From Hypericibacter adhaerens (GTDB lineage: Bacteria > Pseudomonadota > Alphaproteobacteria > Dongiales > Dongiaceae), in assembly GCF_008728835.1 (NCBI RefSeq), contig NZ_CP042582.1, positions 1,116,001-1,180,000 of the forward strand: a DNA stretch of 64,000 bases. The letters run 5' to 3'. Within the stretch, counting starts at the first letter, position 1, and every line of letters begins with the position of its first letter. Both the position numbers and the translations under genes were made by a program. The notes beneath the pieces are model-generated. The model was not told the DNA's origin, ran no database searches, and worked only from the letters and a program-made list of their open reading frames with translations. This document shows, one piece after another, positions 31,535-41,032 of this stretch.

Positions 31535-32677
31535 TCACTCGGCCTTGATCGATTCGCGCTTGACCGTCACCACCTTGCCGTCCTGGACCGTCTGCAGGAT
31601 GGCGAAGCTGTCGGCGGGCTCGCCGGTGGCGGTCCAGGCGGCGGTGCCGGCCGGCGTCTGGAGATGGAGCTTCTTCAGCTCGTCGCGCAGCGCCTCGCCC
31701 TTCACGTCCGGCCCCTGGCGCGTCCAGATGTCGGCCAGCGCATACATCGCGATGGCGGCGCTCACCTGCACCACGCTGGGCGTCTTGTTGTAGGCCGCCT
31801 GGTAGGCCTTGGTGAACTCGGCCGTCGCCGGATCGTCCGCGGCATAGGCCGCCGAATAGATCACGCCGTTGGCGCTGGCACCGCCGATATCGAGGAATTC
31901 CGGCTCCGCCGCGGCGGTGCCGCAGAAGACCGGGATCTCGAGACCGAGCTGCTGGGCCTGCTTCACGAACAGACCCTGCAGGTTCTCGTAGCTCAGCACC
32001 ACCACGGCGTCGGCGCCCGAGGCCTGGATCTTGCCGATCTGGCCCGAGAAGTCGGTCACCGAGAAGTCGTAGGAGAGGGTCACGACCGGATCGGCCATGC
32101 CGAATTCCTTCAGGGCCGCCAGGAACGCGTCCTTCTCGCCGACGCCGAAGCCGGTCGTGTCATAGGCGAGCGCGATCTTCGTCTTGCCCTGGGCCTTCAC
32201 GTAGGCGGCGAGTGCGCGGATCAGCGGGCCGTCGCCGGGCGTGGCGCGGAAGAAGTAGTCGTCGCCCTGGGCGCTCAAGGTCGGCAGGTAGGCGGGCGTG
32301 AAATGCGGGATCTTCGCTTCCTTGAGGATCGGCTGGACGGCGGCCATGTCGCCGCTGCAGCTCGGCCCGATCACGGCGACGGCGCGATCGATGATCCGGT
32401 TCGCGGCCTCGACCGCGTTGCTCGGCGTGCATTGATCGTCGAGCTGGACGAACTCGATCTTCTTGCCGCCGAACGTATCGCCCTTTTCCTTGAGGACGAG
32501 ATTGAGCGCATTCATCGTGTTCTGGCCATAGGCGGCGATGGGGCCGGTGAAAGGCTGGATCACGCCGATCACGATCGTGTCGGCGGCCTGAACCGGCCGG
32601 GCCAGCGGCAATGTGGCGGTAAGCGCGAGCGCCGCGACGGCACCGGCGCCGACAAGATGCTTCAGACCACCCAGCAT
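31535..32677 (-). CDS. ABC transporter substrate-binding protein (LivJ/LivK type)
   Basis: This 380-residue periplasmic binding protein has a Sec signal peptide (hydrophobic residues about 8-28, cleavage near VQA-AD) and then the family opening IVIGVIQPFTGPIAAYGQN. The ligand-region line AVIGPSCSGDMAAVQPILK and the second-lobe KIALAYDTTGFGVGEKDAFL follow. I chose the ATG at 32677 after GGGGGATC; the frame to 32770 adds an unlikely leader. It heads the transporter genes, about 210 bases downstream of the molybdenum hydroxylase subunit, and probably gives the system its specificity. Confidence 0.9.
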   Translation of the reverse strand: MLGGLKHLVGAGAVAALALTATLPLARPVQAADTIVIGVIQPFTGPIAAYGQNTMNALNLVLKEKGDTFGGKKIEFVQLDDQCTPSNAVEAANRIIDRAVAVIGPSCSGDMAAVQPILKEAKIPHFTPAYLPTLSAQGDDYFFRATPGDGPLIRALAAYVKAQGKTKIALAYDTTGFGVGEKDAFLAALKEFGMADPVVTLSYDFSVTDFSGQIGKIQASGADAVVVLSYENLQGLFVKQAQQLGLEIPVFCGTAAAEPEFLDIGGASANGVIYSAAYAADDPATAEFTKAYQAAYNKTPSVVQVSAAIAMYALADIWTRQGPDVKGEALRDELKKLHLQTPAGTAAWTATGEPADSFAILQTVQDGKVVTVKRESIKAE

Positions 32678-32891
32678 GTTGATCCCCCGTGTTTGTCTCG
32701 ATTGAACGTTCACGCGTTTTCTCCTGCGGCCGCGGGCACTGCCAGCGGCCCTTCTTGGTTTGATCGCCATTCAGGATGTCTCGACGCCGCGCGACATACG
32801 GTTCGAAATTGCGGATTTGGACTTCACGCCGCCATGAACCGACAGGACCGAAGTCTGCCCGGACGGTCAGCGTCGGCCTTGGCCCGCAACC

Positions 32892-35255
32892 CTAGCCGGC
32901 GCAGGCGCGCATCAGCGCGGCCTTGTAATTCGGGCTCTGCTTCAGACTCTTGATGATGGTTTCCGGCGTCAGCGGCGACATGTTCAGCCGGGCGTCGAAC
33001 GGCGTCAGCGCGTGCTCGATCGCCGACACGATGGCGGCGGCGGCCGGAATGGTGCCGCCTTCGCCCGCACCCTTGGCCCCCAGCGGATTGACCGGCGAGG
33101 GCGTCTCCAGATGCGCGATCCGGACCGTCGGCACCACCGTCGAGCTCGGCAGCAGATACTCGCCGAAATTGGTGGTGAGCGGCTGGCCGTTGGGATCGAA
33201 CGCCATCCACTCCAGCAGCGCGTTGCCGATTCCGTGGGCAACGCCGCCCTGAATCTGGCCATCGACGATCAGCGGGTTGATGACGGTGCCGCAATCATGC
33301 GCCACCACATAGTCCAGGATCTTCACGCCGCCGGTGGCGATATCGACCTCGACCTCGACAACATGCGTGCCGTTGCACCAGGTGGCCTGGGCCGGCGTGA
33401 AATAGCTCGTATGCTCCAGGCCCGGCGTGTCGCCGCGATGCATGGAGACGCCCGGTGAGCCTTTCGCCCGGCGGGCGAGCTCGCCGAGGCTCAGCCCCTG
33501 GCGGTTGCCATGCCTCGCCTCGACGCGGCCCTTCTCCAGCACCAGATCCTCTTCGGGCGTCTCGAGCAGGCGCGAGGCGAGGCTCAGGATCTTGGCCTTG
33601 ACGGTCTGGGCCGCGCCCAGCGCGGAGGGGCCGGCATTGGCGGCGATGCGGCTGGCGAAGGTGCCGACGCCCATGGCGATGGCGTTCGTGTCGCCCAGCG
33701 TGACGATCACGTCCTCGATCTCGACATTGAGCGTTTCGGCGCAGATCTGGGCCAGCATCGTCTTGTGGCCCTGGCCGGTGGGCGCGGCGCCGGAGCGCAG
33801 GTTGATCTTGCCGTTGTCGAGCACCTTGATGCTCACGCCTTCATAGGGACCGACACCGCAGCCTTCGACATAATTGGCGATGCCGATGCCGATATGGCGG
33901 CCCTGGGCCCGCGCCTCGGCCTGGCGCCGCCCGAAATCGGCATAGTTCGCCAGCTCCAGCGCCATCGACTGGGTGGTCGGGTAATCGCCGCTGTCATAGA
34001 CGACGGCGCGCCCGTCGCGGTAGGTCAGCCCGGTCGGGTAGGGCATCTGGTCGGGCTGCACGAAATTGCGCCGCCGCAGTTCCGCCCGGTCGATGCCGAG
34101 CTCGCGCGCGACGCGATCGAGCAGCCGCTCCATCGCGAACACGGCCTGGGGCCGGCCGGAGCCGCGGATGGCGCTGGCGGGCGGCAGGTTGGTATAGGCG
34201 ACGGTGACGTCCAGATCGTAGGCGGGCAGCCGGTAGGGGCCGGGCATGGTGACCGCGGCGATGTAGGGGAGGCTGAATTCCCACGGCAGATAGGCGCCGC
34301 CGTCATGCAGCATCGAGCCGCGCACGCCGAGGATGCGTCCCTCGCCGTCCACCGCGATCTCGACATCCCAGTATTGATCGCGCTCCTGGACGGCGGTCAG
34401 GAAATGCTCGCGCCGGTCCTCGACCCATTTGACCGGCCGCCCGAGCTTCATCGCGGCCGCCGCGACCACCAGCTCCTCGGGATAGAACACCGCCTTCGGG
34501 CCGAAGCCGCCGCCCACGTCGGGTGCGATCACGCGCACCGATTCCGGATCCATCGCCAGGAGATCGCAGAGAACATGCTTGGCGATATGCGGGATCTGGG
34601 TGGAGGACCAGAGGGTCAGGCCGCCACGCAGCGGGTCGTGTTCCGCAACCGCTCCCCGGCATTCGATCGAATGACCGCAGCCGCGATGCTGCCACATGTC
34701 CTGGCGGAACACGTGGGGCGCGGTCGCGAATGCCGCCGCGGCATCGCCGATGGTGGCCTTGAAGCGGGTGGCCTTGTTGGAGCTGCTGCCATTGTGGGTT
34801 CGCGGCGCCTCCGCCTGGGCCGCGTCGCGGCAGTTGGCGACCGCCGGCAGCTCGTCATAGTCGACCGCGATCAGCCCGGCCGCGTCCTCCGCCAGATAGC
34901 GGCTGTCGGCGACGACGACGGCGACCGGCTCGCCGACATAGCAGACTTCCTCCGGCGCCAATGCGTAGGGCGTCATGACCTGGGTCTGCTGGGGGCTCGA
35001 GCCCATCACCGGCAGGCGCGTGTTGCGCAGCATCTCCGGCAGATCCTGGGCCGTGAGCACGGCATGAACGCCGGGGGCGTCCAGCGCCGCCGTCGCATCG
35101 ATCGAGCGGATCACGCCATGGGCCAGGGGCGAGCGCAGGAAGGCGGCATGCAGCATGCCCGGGAGCGCGATATCGTCGAGATAGCGGCCCTTCCCGGACA
35201 GGAGCGCCGGATCCTCGGTCCGCTGCACGCGGGCGCCGATGGCCTTCATGCCCAT
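32892..35255 (-). CDS. Molybdenum hydroxylase large subunit (xanthine dehydrogenase/CoxL family)
   Basis: This 787-residue molybdopterin-cytosine-dinucleotide subunit opens with GARVQRTEDPALLSGKGRYL. It has the Mo-cofactor segments VRVIAPDVGGGFGPKAVFYP and ASAIRGSGRPQAVFAMERL and ends with the catalytic glutamate motif GAKGAGEGGT near residue 765. It hydroxylates a ring carbon using water. Its ATG lies one base after the stop of the iron-sulfur subunit. In this context it is the candidate for the first hydroxylation (nicotinate to 6-hydroxynicotinate or a similar N-heterocycle). Pseudomonas NicAB has a different, two-subunit build, so the substrate is inferred. Confidence 0.9.
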   Translation of the reverse strand: MGMKAIGARVQRTEDPALLSGKGRYLDDIALPGMLHAAFLRSPLAHGVIRSIDATAALDAPGVHAVLTAQDLPEMLRNTRLPVMGSSPQQTQVMTPYALAPEEVCYVGEPVAVVVADSRYLAEDAAGLIAVDYDELPAVANCRDAAQAEAPRTHNGSSSNKATRFKATIGDAAAAFATAPHVFRQDMWQHRGCGHSIECRGAVAEHDPLRGGLTLWSSTQIPHIAKHVLCDLLAMDPESVRVIAPDVGGGFGPKAVFYPEELVVAAAAMKLGRPVKWVEDRREHFLTAVQERDQYWDVEIAVDGEGRILGVRGSMLHDGGAYLPWEFSLPYIAAVTMPGPYRLPAYDLDVTVAYTNLPPASAIRGSGRPQAVFAMERLLDRVARELGIDRAELRRRNFVQPDQMPYPTGLTYRDGRAVVYDSGDYPTTQSMALELANYADFGRRQAEARAQGRHIGIGIANYVEGCGVGPYEGVSIKVLDNGKINLRSGAAPTGQGHKTMLAQICAETLNVEIEDVIVTLGDTNAIAMGVGTFASRIAANAGPSALGAAQTVKAKILSLASRLLETPEEDLVLEKGRVEARHGNRQGLSLGELARRAKGSPGVSMHRGDTPGLEHTSYFTPAQATWCNGTHVVEVEVDIATGGVKILDYVVAHDCGTVINPLIVDGQIQGGVAHGIGNALLEWMAFDPNGQPLTTNFGEYLLPSSTVVPTVRIAHLETPSPVNPLGAKGAGEGGTIPAAAAIVSAIEHALTPFDARLNMSPLTPETIIKSLKQSPNYKAALMRACAG

Positions 35256-35256
35256 C

Positions 35257-35751
35257 TCAGCGGTCCTTCGCTTCGGGCGCCAGTCGCGCCAGGACATCGA
35301 GAGCGGCCGCCACGATGCCGGCATAGCCGGTGCAACGGCAGAGATTGCCCGACAGCGTGTCGCGGACCTCCGCCTCGGTGGCCGCGGGGTTGTCGCGCAG
35401 CAGCTCGGCCAGGGTCATGAGCATGCCCGGGGTACAAAAGCCGCATTGCAGGCCGTGATGCTCGCGAAAGGCCGATTGCAGGGGCGAGAGCGAGCCATCC
35501 GGGTTGGCCAGACCCTCGACGGTGGTGACGGCATGGCCGCTCGCCTGTACCGCGAACATCAGGCAGGCGCGCACGCTCTGGCCGTCGAGCAGCACGGTGC
35601 AGGCGCCGCAGGCGCCATGCTCGCACCCGACATGAGTGCCGGTCAGGCCCAGATGCTGGCGCAGGAAATCCGCGAGCGTGGTGCGGGGATCGACCTGCTT
35701 CTCGTAGGGGCGGTCGTTGACGGTCAAGGCGACGGTCGCGGGCGCGGTCAT
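35257..35751 (-). CDS. Molybdenum hydroxylase iron-sulfur subunit
   Basis: This 164-residue subunit carries both [2Fe-2S] clusters: a plant-type set (Cys43, Cys48, Cys51, Cys63 in [16 protein letters not shown] and VRAC) and the second set (Cys103, Cys106, Cys138, Cys140 in LQCGFCTPG and LCRCTGY). It passes electrons from the Mo centre to the FAD subunit. It overlaps the FAD subunit gene upstream by four bases (ATGA). Confidence 0.95.
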   Translation of the reverse strand: MTAPATVALTVNDRPYEKQVDPRTTLADFLRQHLGLTGTHVGCEHGACGACTVLLDGQSVRACLMFAVQASGHAVTTVEGLANPDGSLSPLQSAFREHHGLQCGFCTPGMLMTLAELLRDNPAATEAEVRDTLSGNLCRCTGYAGIVAAALDVLARLAPEAKDR

Positions 35752-36629
35752 GCCGGTGCTTTCATCTGGGTTTGCGCCCGCCGCGCGGCGGTGGCAAGGC
35801 CACGCGCGGTCAGCACCTGCGCCAGATGCCGGCGATAATCGGCGCTGGCATGGATGTCTTCGTTGGCGTCGCCCTCGGCGGCGAGCGCGGCGGCGCTGTC
35901 GATCAGGGCCGGCTCGATGCGGTGGCCCCGCAATGCTTCCTCGACCGCGGTCAGCCGCGACTGCACCGGCCCTACCCCGGCCAGCGCGACCGCGACGCGG
36001 GTGACGGTGCCCTTGGCATCGAGCGCCATCATGACCGCGGCCGCCGCCACCGCGAAATCGCCCAGGCGGCGGGCGAACTCGACGAAGGCATAGCCATGCG
36101 GACCCTGCCAGCGCGGCAGGGTGACGGCGCTCATGATCTCGTCGGGCTCGAGGGCCGTGGTCATGAAACCCAACGCGAATTCGGCCATCGGCATCGAGCG
36201 CGTGCCACGAGGGCCCCGGATCTCGATCACGCCATCGAGGGCCAGCACCACGGTCGGAAGCTCCGCCGACGGATCGGCATGGGCCAGGCTGCCGCCGATG
36301 GTGCCGCGATTGCGGGTCTGGCGATGGCCCACATGCTGCAGGGCCTCGCCGATGATCGGGCAGGCCTGGCGCAGTTCGTTGGAAAATTCCATGCGGCGCT
36401 GCCGGGTCATGGCGCCGATCTCGATGGAATCGGTTCTGACCGTGAGCCGATCGAGCTCCGTCACCGGATTGAGATCGATCAGGTGATCCGGCATCGCCAG
36501 GCGGAAATTCATCATCGGCACCAGCGACTGTCCGCCGGCGAGGATCTTGGCGTTCTCGTTCTGCGCCAGGAGGTCGACGGCGGCGGCGAGCGAGGAGGGC
36601 GCGTGATAGGCGAAGGGCGCCGGCTTCAC
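35748..36629 (-). CDS. Molybdenum hydroxylase FAD-binding subunit
   Basis: This 293-residue medium subunit (CoxM type) has the FAD-binding lines AKILAGGQSLVPMMNFRLA and RNRGTIGGSLAHADPSAELP, then the C-terminal domain with GDFAVAAAAVMM. It overlaps the CoxG-like gene upstream by four bases and the iron-sulfur gene downstream by four, so the four genes are translationally coupled. Confidence 0.93.
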   Translation of the reverse strand: MKPAPFAYHAPSSLAAAVDLLAQNENAKILAGGQSLVPMMNFRLAMPDHLIDLNPVTELDRLTVRTDSIEIGAMTRQRRMEFSNELRQACPIIGEALQHVGHRQTRNRGTIGGSLAHADPSAELPTVVLALDGVIEIRGPRGTRSMPMAEFALGFMTTALEPDEIMSAVTLPRWQGPHGYAFVEFARRLGDFAVAAAAVMMALDAKGTVTRVAVALAGVGPVQSRLTAVEEALRGHRIEPALIDSAAALAAEGDANEDIHASADYRRHLAQVLTARGLATAARRAQTQMKAPA

Positions 36630-37282
36630 CGCCGATCCTCCGGCCCCCGGCCTCGCAGGCCCGCCAGCCAGCGCCGGAAGCGCCGCTTCAGCGCGCCGAT
36701 CAGGAGCTCGGTGGCGGAGATCGGCTTGGCCGGTGCTGGAGGCGTGGCCGGAGGCACCGGTGCCGTGGTGTTCGCCGCACCGGTTGGCGAGGGCTCGCCG
36801 GTGACGGCCGGCGCTGCGCGGGCGGCATCGGCCTGGATCTGGGCCTTCAGCGCTTCGGCGAATTTATCGACGAGCTGCTGGGCGACGTCGCCGATCATGC
36901 CCGAGGCACGGCCATATTGCGCGACCGCGCCATTGAGATTGAGATCGGTGTCGATCTTGACGCGGGTTCCGGAGCCGGGGACCGACGTCAGCGCGAAATC
37001 GACCTTGGCCTGCGCGCCGCCCCGGCCCTTGGTCTCGTTGCCGCTGGCCTTGACGTTGGCCCGTCGGGCGACGGGGTCCTTGCTTTCGAAACGCGCGATG
37101 CCCTGGAAGGTCACCGCCATCGGCCCGAGCTTGACCGAGACCTTGCCGCGATAGGCGTCGCTATCGATGGTCTCGAGCAGCTCGGCGCCCGGCAGGCAGG
37201 GGGCGACACGCTGGATATCCAGAAGCAGGTCCCAGGTCTGCTCGACCGGCAGGGGCACGTCGAAACTGTTCTCGATCTTCAT
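36626..37282 (-). CDS. CoxG-like SRPBCC protein
   Basis: This 218-residue protein starts with the CoxG fold (FDVPLPVEQTWDLLLDIQRV, PCLPGAELLE, GKVSVKLGPMAVTFQGIARF, then TDLNLNGAVAQYGRA). A Pro/Ala-rich linker and a basic tail (KRRFRRWLAGLRGRG) follow. CoxG is thought to recruit or anchor molybdenum hydroxylases at the membrane; the basic amphipathic tail here fits membrane attachment. It is coupled to the three hydroxylase subunits. A 146-base gap separates it from the hydrolase gene upstream; nothing clear lies there. Confidence 0.88.
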   Translation of the reverse strand: MKIENSFDVPLPVEQTWDLLLDIQRVAPCLPGAELLETIDSDAYRGKVSVKLGPMAVTFQGIARFESKDPVARRANVKASGNETKGRGGAQAKVDFALTSVPGSGTRVKIDTDLNLNGAVAQYGRASGMIGDVAQQLVDKFAEALKAQIQADAARAAPAVTGEPSPTGAANTTAPVPPATPPAPAKPISATELLIGALKRRFRRWLAGLRGRGPEDRR

Positions 37283-37428
37283 GTCGCGAGATTACCCGGA
37301 TCGGGAGGTCTTTGGCCAACCGGAGACGAACCTGCCCGGTCACTCGTCGCAGCGGCCGGGGGCCGCGATGCCCACACTCGGCCCGGGGTCGGCAGCATCG
37401 CCATTGTCACAGGACGCTCGCCGGCGCA

Positions 37429-38244
37429 TCAGCCGAGCGCCAGCTTCGCCAGGGCGATGAATTTCTGCGGCTGCTCGAAGGAGCAGGGATGGCCGCAATC
37501 GGCCAGCCGGTAGAGGTCCGCCCGCGGCAGAAGCCGCGCCAGCTCGATGCCGCCCTCTTCGAAGGGCACGCAGGCGTCGTCGGCGCCGTGGATCATCGTC
37601 ACGTCGCATTTGAGCTTGCGCAATGCCTGGGGCGAGATCCGCGAGGCATCGACATAGCGCTGCTTGTTGCCGACGAACATGGTGTTGAAATACTTGTCGT
37701 AGCCGTCCTTGCGAAGCAGTGCCATGCGGCCCTTGACGAACTCGTCCGTGAGCGGGATCCGGACCCGGATCACGTTCTTGTAGTAGTGCCGGAAGGCCTT
37801 CTCGTCCTTCGGCACGCGCCAGCTGCGCGCGATCGGGAGGGTGATCTTCTTCTGGGCGCCGAGCGATCCCTGCAGGATGAGCTTGTTGACGCGAGGCACT
37901 TCCAGCGCGGTGCGGAGCGCGACGGCGCCGCCCAGCGAATGGCCGATGATCCCGACCGGCCCCCTGGGCGCCAGCAGGTCGAGCGCCGCGATCGCCTGGC
38001 GGACCCACATATCCATGTCGAAATAGGGCTTCGCCGGCTTCCGGCCGGACTTGCCGTAGCCGATCATGTCCATGGCGAGGATGCGATAGGACTTCGAGAG
38101 CGGCTCCATGACATGCGCCCAGTTCGTGGCCGAGGCCGTGCCGGGGCCCGAACCGTGGATCATGAGAACGGGATAACCTTTCCCGCCCTCATAGCAATGC
38201 ATGGTCGTGCCTTCGAACTCGACGTCACGTTCCTTGATCGGCAT
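37429..38244 (-). CDS. Alpha/beta hydrolase, candidate N-formylmaleamate deformylase (NicD position)
   Basis: This 271-residue alpha/beta hydrolase has an intact triad by position: Ser103 in GHSLGG, an Asp at 222-223 in HGADDACVPF, and His252 in DCGHPCSFEQP, with the oxyanion loop IHGSGPGTAS. The start is the ATG at 38244 (MPIKERDVE). Ring-cleavage hydrolases and NicD share this fold. The 2,5-dihydroxypyridine pathway needs a hydrolase right after ring opening, and this gene is 44 bases downstream of the M29-like gene, so a deformylase role is plausible but inferred. A very long open frame over this region on the same strand is not one protein. Confidence 0.85.
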   Translation of the reverse strand: MPIKERDVEFEGTTMHCYEGGKGYPVLMIHGSGPGTASATNWAHVMEPLSKSYRILAMDMIGYGKSGRKPAKPYFDMDMWVRQAIAALDLLAPRGPVGIIGHSLGGAVALRTALEVPRVNKLILQGSLGAQKKITLPIARSWRVPKDEKAFRHYYKNVIRVRIPLTDEFVKGRMALLRKDGYDKYFNTMFVGNKQRYVDASRISPQALRKLKCDVTMIHGADDACVPFEEGGIELARLLPRADLYRLADCGHPCSFEQPQKFIALAKLALG

Positions 38245-38288
38245 GTCGATATCGCTCCGGGAAGCTTGCTGGCGGGAATTCGAGGGGA

Positions 38289-39332
38289 TCAGGTGAAGAC
38301 GGGCTGCAGCTTCTGCATCGCCTCGCGCAGATGCGGCGGGCCCACGACCACCCCGTCCTTCACGATCGGCTGGCCGTCGATCCAGATCGACTGCATCGTG
38401 AAGACGATGTCGGGGTGGTTCTCGCCGCCGCCCGGCTCCCAGGGCGGCAGGCCGAGCCCGACGGCGTTGGAGCCCATCACCCGCTGGTCTTCCATGAAGG
38501 ACTTGCCGGTCAGCCGCGCCGCCGGATGGATGCCGCAGGTGAAATGCACCACATAGCCATAGTCGCCGTTGCCCGCGCGCGCGATCGAGCGGCGCATGAC
38601 CTTGTGCTCGGAGCCGCCGCCGATGATGTCCTGCACCTTGCCCTTGATCTTGAGCGTCACCGGCTCGGAGGATTCCGTATAGTACTCGTGGAAGAAATGG
38701 TGGACGACGATCGTGCCCTCGACCGATTTCAGCTCGGGCAGCAGCAGGACCGTGCCCGGCATGAAATAGCCGCCGGGCTTGGTCGCCTTCGCGAGGCCGA
38801 GACCGTCGGGCTTGGCCAGCGTGAAGGTGACGTCGGTGCCCTCCCGCGTCGTGATCCGGCATTCCTTGCCGGTATGTTGCTGGACATAGGCGCCGAACAC
38901 GTCGCCGACCTCGAGCAGCGTGTCGAGATCGACCTTGCCCATCAGCCGGATCAGCTCTTCCGTGCCGACATCGGCCCCGAGGAAATAGCGGGTGCGGTTG
39001 TTGTGCATCGCGTGGTCGTAGGCCTTCGAGCCCGCGAGATAGGGGAAGCAGAGATCGATGCAGACATCGCAGGCGTCGATCGCGGCGCGGACATGAGCGG
39101 GCATGTATTCGTCCGCCAGCGCGCCCTGGAAGGGCAGTTGCGGCGCCAGGATCAGGCTCGCGACCTTGGCGCCCAGGCGATAGCCGGAATCCTGCAGCGC
39201 CTCGACCGCCGCCCGGTCGGTGCCGGTATCGGCCGCGATCAGCAGGCTTTCGCCGGGCTTCACGCACATCAGGTCGCGCACCAGCACGTCGGCCGCGCGC
39301 GACAGTTTCGGGCCATATTCGCCGTGAGCCAT
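38289..39332 (-). CDS. M29 aminopeptidase-like metalloprotein, candidate 2,5-dihydroxypyridine dioxygenase (NicX-like)
   Basis: This 347-residue protein belongs to the M29-like fold that includes leucyl aminopeptidase relatives and the Fe(II) ring-cleaving enzyme NicX. Likely metal-region lines are DIIGGGSEHKVMRRSIA, VHFTCGIHPAARLTG and GGGENHPDIVFTMQS, with several His and Glu residues. As a NicX-like enzyme it would open 2,5-dihydroxypyridine to N-formylmaleamate. Similarity to NicX is from memory and partial; a peptidase or another ring-cleaving role is possible. The ATG at 39332 has GGAGATCGG upstream. It is the first gene of the minus-strand catabolic series, divergent from the amidase. 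Confidence 0.72.
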   Translation of the reverse strand: MAHGEYGPKLSRAADVLVRDLMCVKPGESLLIAADTGTDRAAVEALQDSGYRLGAKVASLILAPQLPFQGALADEYMPAHVRAAIDACDVCIDLCFPYLAGSKAYDHAMHNNRTRYFLGADVGTEELIRLMGKVDLDTLLEVGDVFGAYVQQHTGKECRITTREGTDVTFTLAKPDGLGLAKATKPGGYFMPGTVLLLPELKSVEGTIVVHHFFHEYYTESSEPVTLKIKGKVQDIIGGGSEHKVMRRSIARAGNGDYGYVVHFTCGIHPAARLTGKSFMEDQRVMGSNAVGLGLPPWEPGGGENHPDIVFTMQSIWIDGQPIVKDGVVVGPPHLREAMQKLQPVFT

Positions 39333-39362
39333 GTTTCCGATCTCCCGAGCTGCGGGCAGCCG

Positions 39363-39376
39363 CATTTCCGGAAATG
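39363..39376. promoter_or_regulatory. Perfect 14-bp palindrome in the divergent promoter of the catabolic cluster
   Basis: CATTTCCGGAAATG is perfectly self-complementary and lies 31 bases upstream of the M29-like gene start and 123 bases before the amidase start. A TetR gene follows the amidase, so this is the obvious operator candidate for both divergent transcripts. Confidence 0.55.
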
Positions 39377-39498
39377 ATAGAGAGGCGCTTCCCGCTTCGG
39401 TTCAAAGTCTCGCAAAGTCCAATTCGGGGGTCCGCGAACCCAAACCGCCGCCGGTCTCGGCAGAGTCGTTCCCGACCTCCATCCGCCACGGGAACCTC

Positions 39499-40848
39499 AT
39501 GTCGAGCTACAATCCGCGCGAAACCCGCCTGCTGTCCTTTCACGACGCCGTCGACCGGTTCCGCGACGGCGGCGACAATCCGCGCGCCTATCTCGAGCGC
39601 TGCCTCGAGCGGATCGAGGCGCGCGAACCGGAGATCCGCGCCTTCGTCACGATGAACATCGCGGGCGCGCGCCGGGCGGCCGACGAATCGACCGCGCGCT
39701 ATCGCGCCAACCGGTCCCTGTCGGCGGTCGACGGCATGCCCGTCGGCATCAAGGATCTCTACGAGACCATCGACATGCCGACCCAGATGGGCAGCCCGAT
39801 CTTCGCCGGCTGGCAGGGCAAGCGCGATGCGGCGTCGGTCTATGCGCTGCGGCAGAGCGGGGCGGTGATCCTGGGCAAGACCGTCACGACCGAGTTCGGA
39901 TTCTACAGCCCCGGGCCCACCCGCAACCCGTTCGATCCCCAGCGCACGCCGGGCGGCTCCTCCAGCGGCTCGGCCGCCGCGGTGGGTGCCGGGTTCGTGC
40001 CGGTCGCCATCGGCAGCCAGGTGGTCGGTTCCCTGATCCGTCCGGCGAGCTATTGCGGCAATTACGGCTTCAAGCCGTCGCTGGGCGCGCTCAACCGGCA
40101 AGGGGGCCATTCCGGCCTGAGCCAGGCCTGCATCGGCGTCCATGCCGGCAATCTGCGCGATCTCTGGACCACCGCGCATCGCATCGCCAGCATCGCCGGC
40201 GGCGATCCCGGCCAGCCCGGCTTGTTCGGCGGCGCCGAGCTCAGCCCGCCGGTCAAGCCGGCAAGCTTGATCCGCCTCGATACCGCGGGCTGGTCGCTCT
40301 GCAATCCGGAGACGCAGTCGAGGCTCGACGAGGCCCTCTCGCGGCTGGAGAAGCAGGGCGTCGAGATCGTTTCGCGCAAGACCGATCCCGCGATCGAGGC
40401 TTTCGAGGTTCTGCTGCGCGAGGCGCGGGAGATGACCCATACCATCTGCGGCTATGAGCTGCGCTGGCCGCTCAAGCCCTATCGCGAGCTGGGCCCCGGC
40501 TCGTTGAGCGAGGATCTGGGCAACCGCCTTAATGCCTGGGAGCACCTCACGGCCGAGGAATATCGGGCCGCCCTGACGCGCCGCGACGAGATCCGCAAGA
40601 TCAGCGCCGGCCTGCTGTCGCGGGCCGCGGGATTCGTCACCCTGTCGGCGTCGGGAGCGGCACCCCTCGGCATCCAGAACACCGGCGATCCGGCGTTCGC
40701 CGTGCCGGGATCGCTGCTGGGCGCTCCTTGCATCTCGTTGCCGCTGCTCGAAGCCGAGCGGCTGCCGTTGGGCCTGCAATTGATCGGACCGCTCCACGGC
40801 GATGCCGGCTTGATGGGCCATGCCGCCTGGATCGCCGGCCATCTCTGA
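39499..40848 (+). CDS. Amidase-signature family hydrolase
   Basis: This 449-residue amidase-signature enzyme has the Ser-Ser-Lys triad: Lys85 in VGIKDLYE, the PGGSSSGSAAAV loop near residues 151-162, and the nucleophile Ser178 in GSQVVGSLIRPASYCG. The usual GTDTGGSIRIP reads GSQVVGSLIRP here, as I recall for a common subgroup. It is divergent from the pyridine-type operon and may hydrolyse an amide intermediate such as maleamate, a job done by an unrelated isochorismatase-like enzyme (NicF) in Pseudomonas. The ATG at 39499 fits the family start. The TetR gene follows after 184 bases. Confidence 0.9.
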   Translation: MSSYNPRETRLLSFHDAVDRFRDGGDNPRAYLERCLERIEAREPEIRAFVTMNIAGARRAADESTARYRANRSLSAVDGMPVGIKDLYETIDMPTQMGSPIFAGWQGKRDAASVYALRQSGAVILGKTVTTEFGFYSPGPTRNPFDPQRTPGGSSSGSAAAVGAGFVPVAIGSQVVGSLIRPASYCGNYGFKPSLGALNRQGGHSGLSQACIGVHAGNLRDLWTTAHRIASIAGGDPGQPGLFGGAELSPPVKPASLIRLDTAGWSLCNPETQSRLDEALSRLEKQGVEIVSRKTDPAIEAFEVLLREAREMTHTICGYELRWPLKPYRELGPGSLSEDLGNRLNAWEHLTAEEYRAALTRRDEIRKISAGLLSRAAGFVTLSASGAAPLGIQNTGDPAFAVPGSLLGAPCISLPLLEAERLPLGLQLIGPLHGDAGLMGHAAWIAGHL

Positions 40849-41032
40849 CATGCGGCCCGCGACATCGGTCGGGGCGGCATGGCCCCCGCATTGCACCGCT
40901 CCGGGGGATCGGCTTGAATGCGGACCCATCGCGCAAGCCGGTCGGGGACCGGACTCGGGCGGCCGATTCCTCGACCGGTAATTCCCCGATCCTCCCTCTC
41001 GCTGCCGACCTGAACACCACCACAGACAGACC

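Noticed and set aside
32703-32712. TGAACGTTCA palindrome upstream of the LIV-type binding protein
   Set aside because: Ten perfect bases are expected by chance several times in a window of this size, and nothing else supports a regulatory site there.
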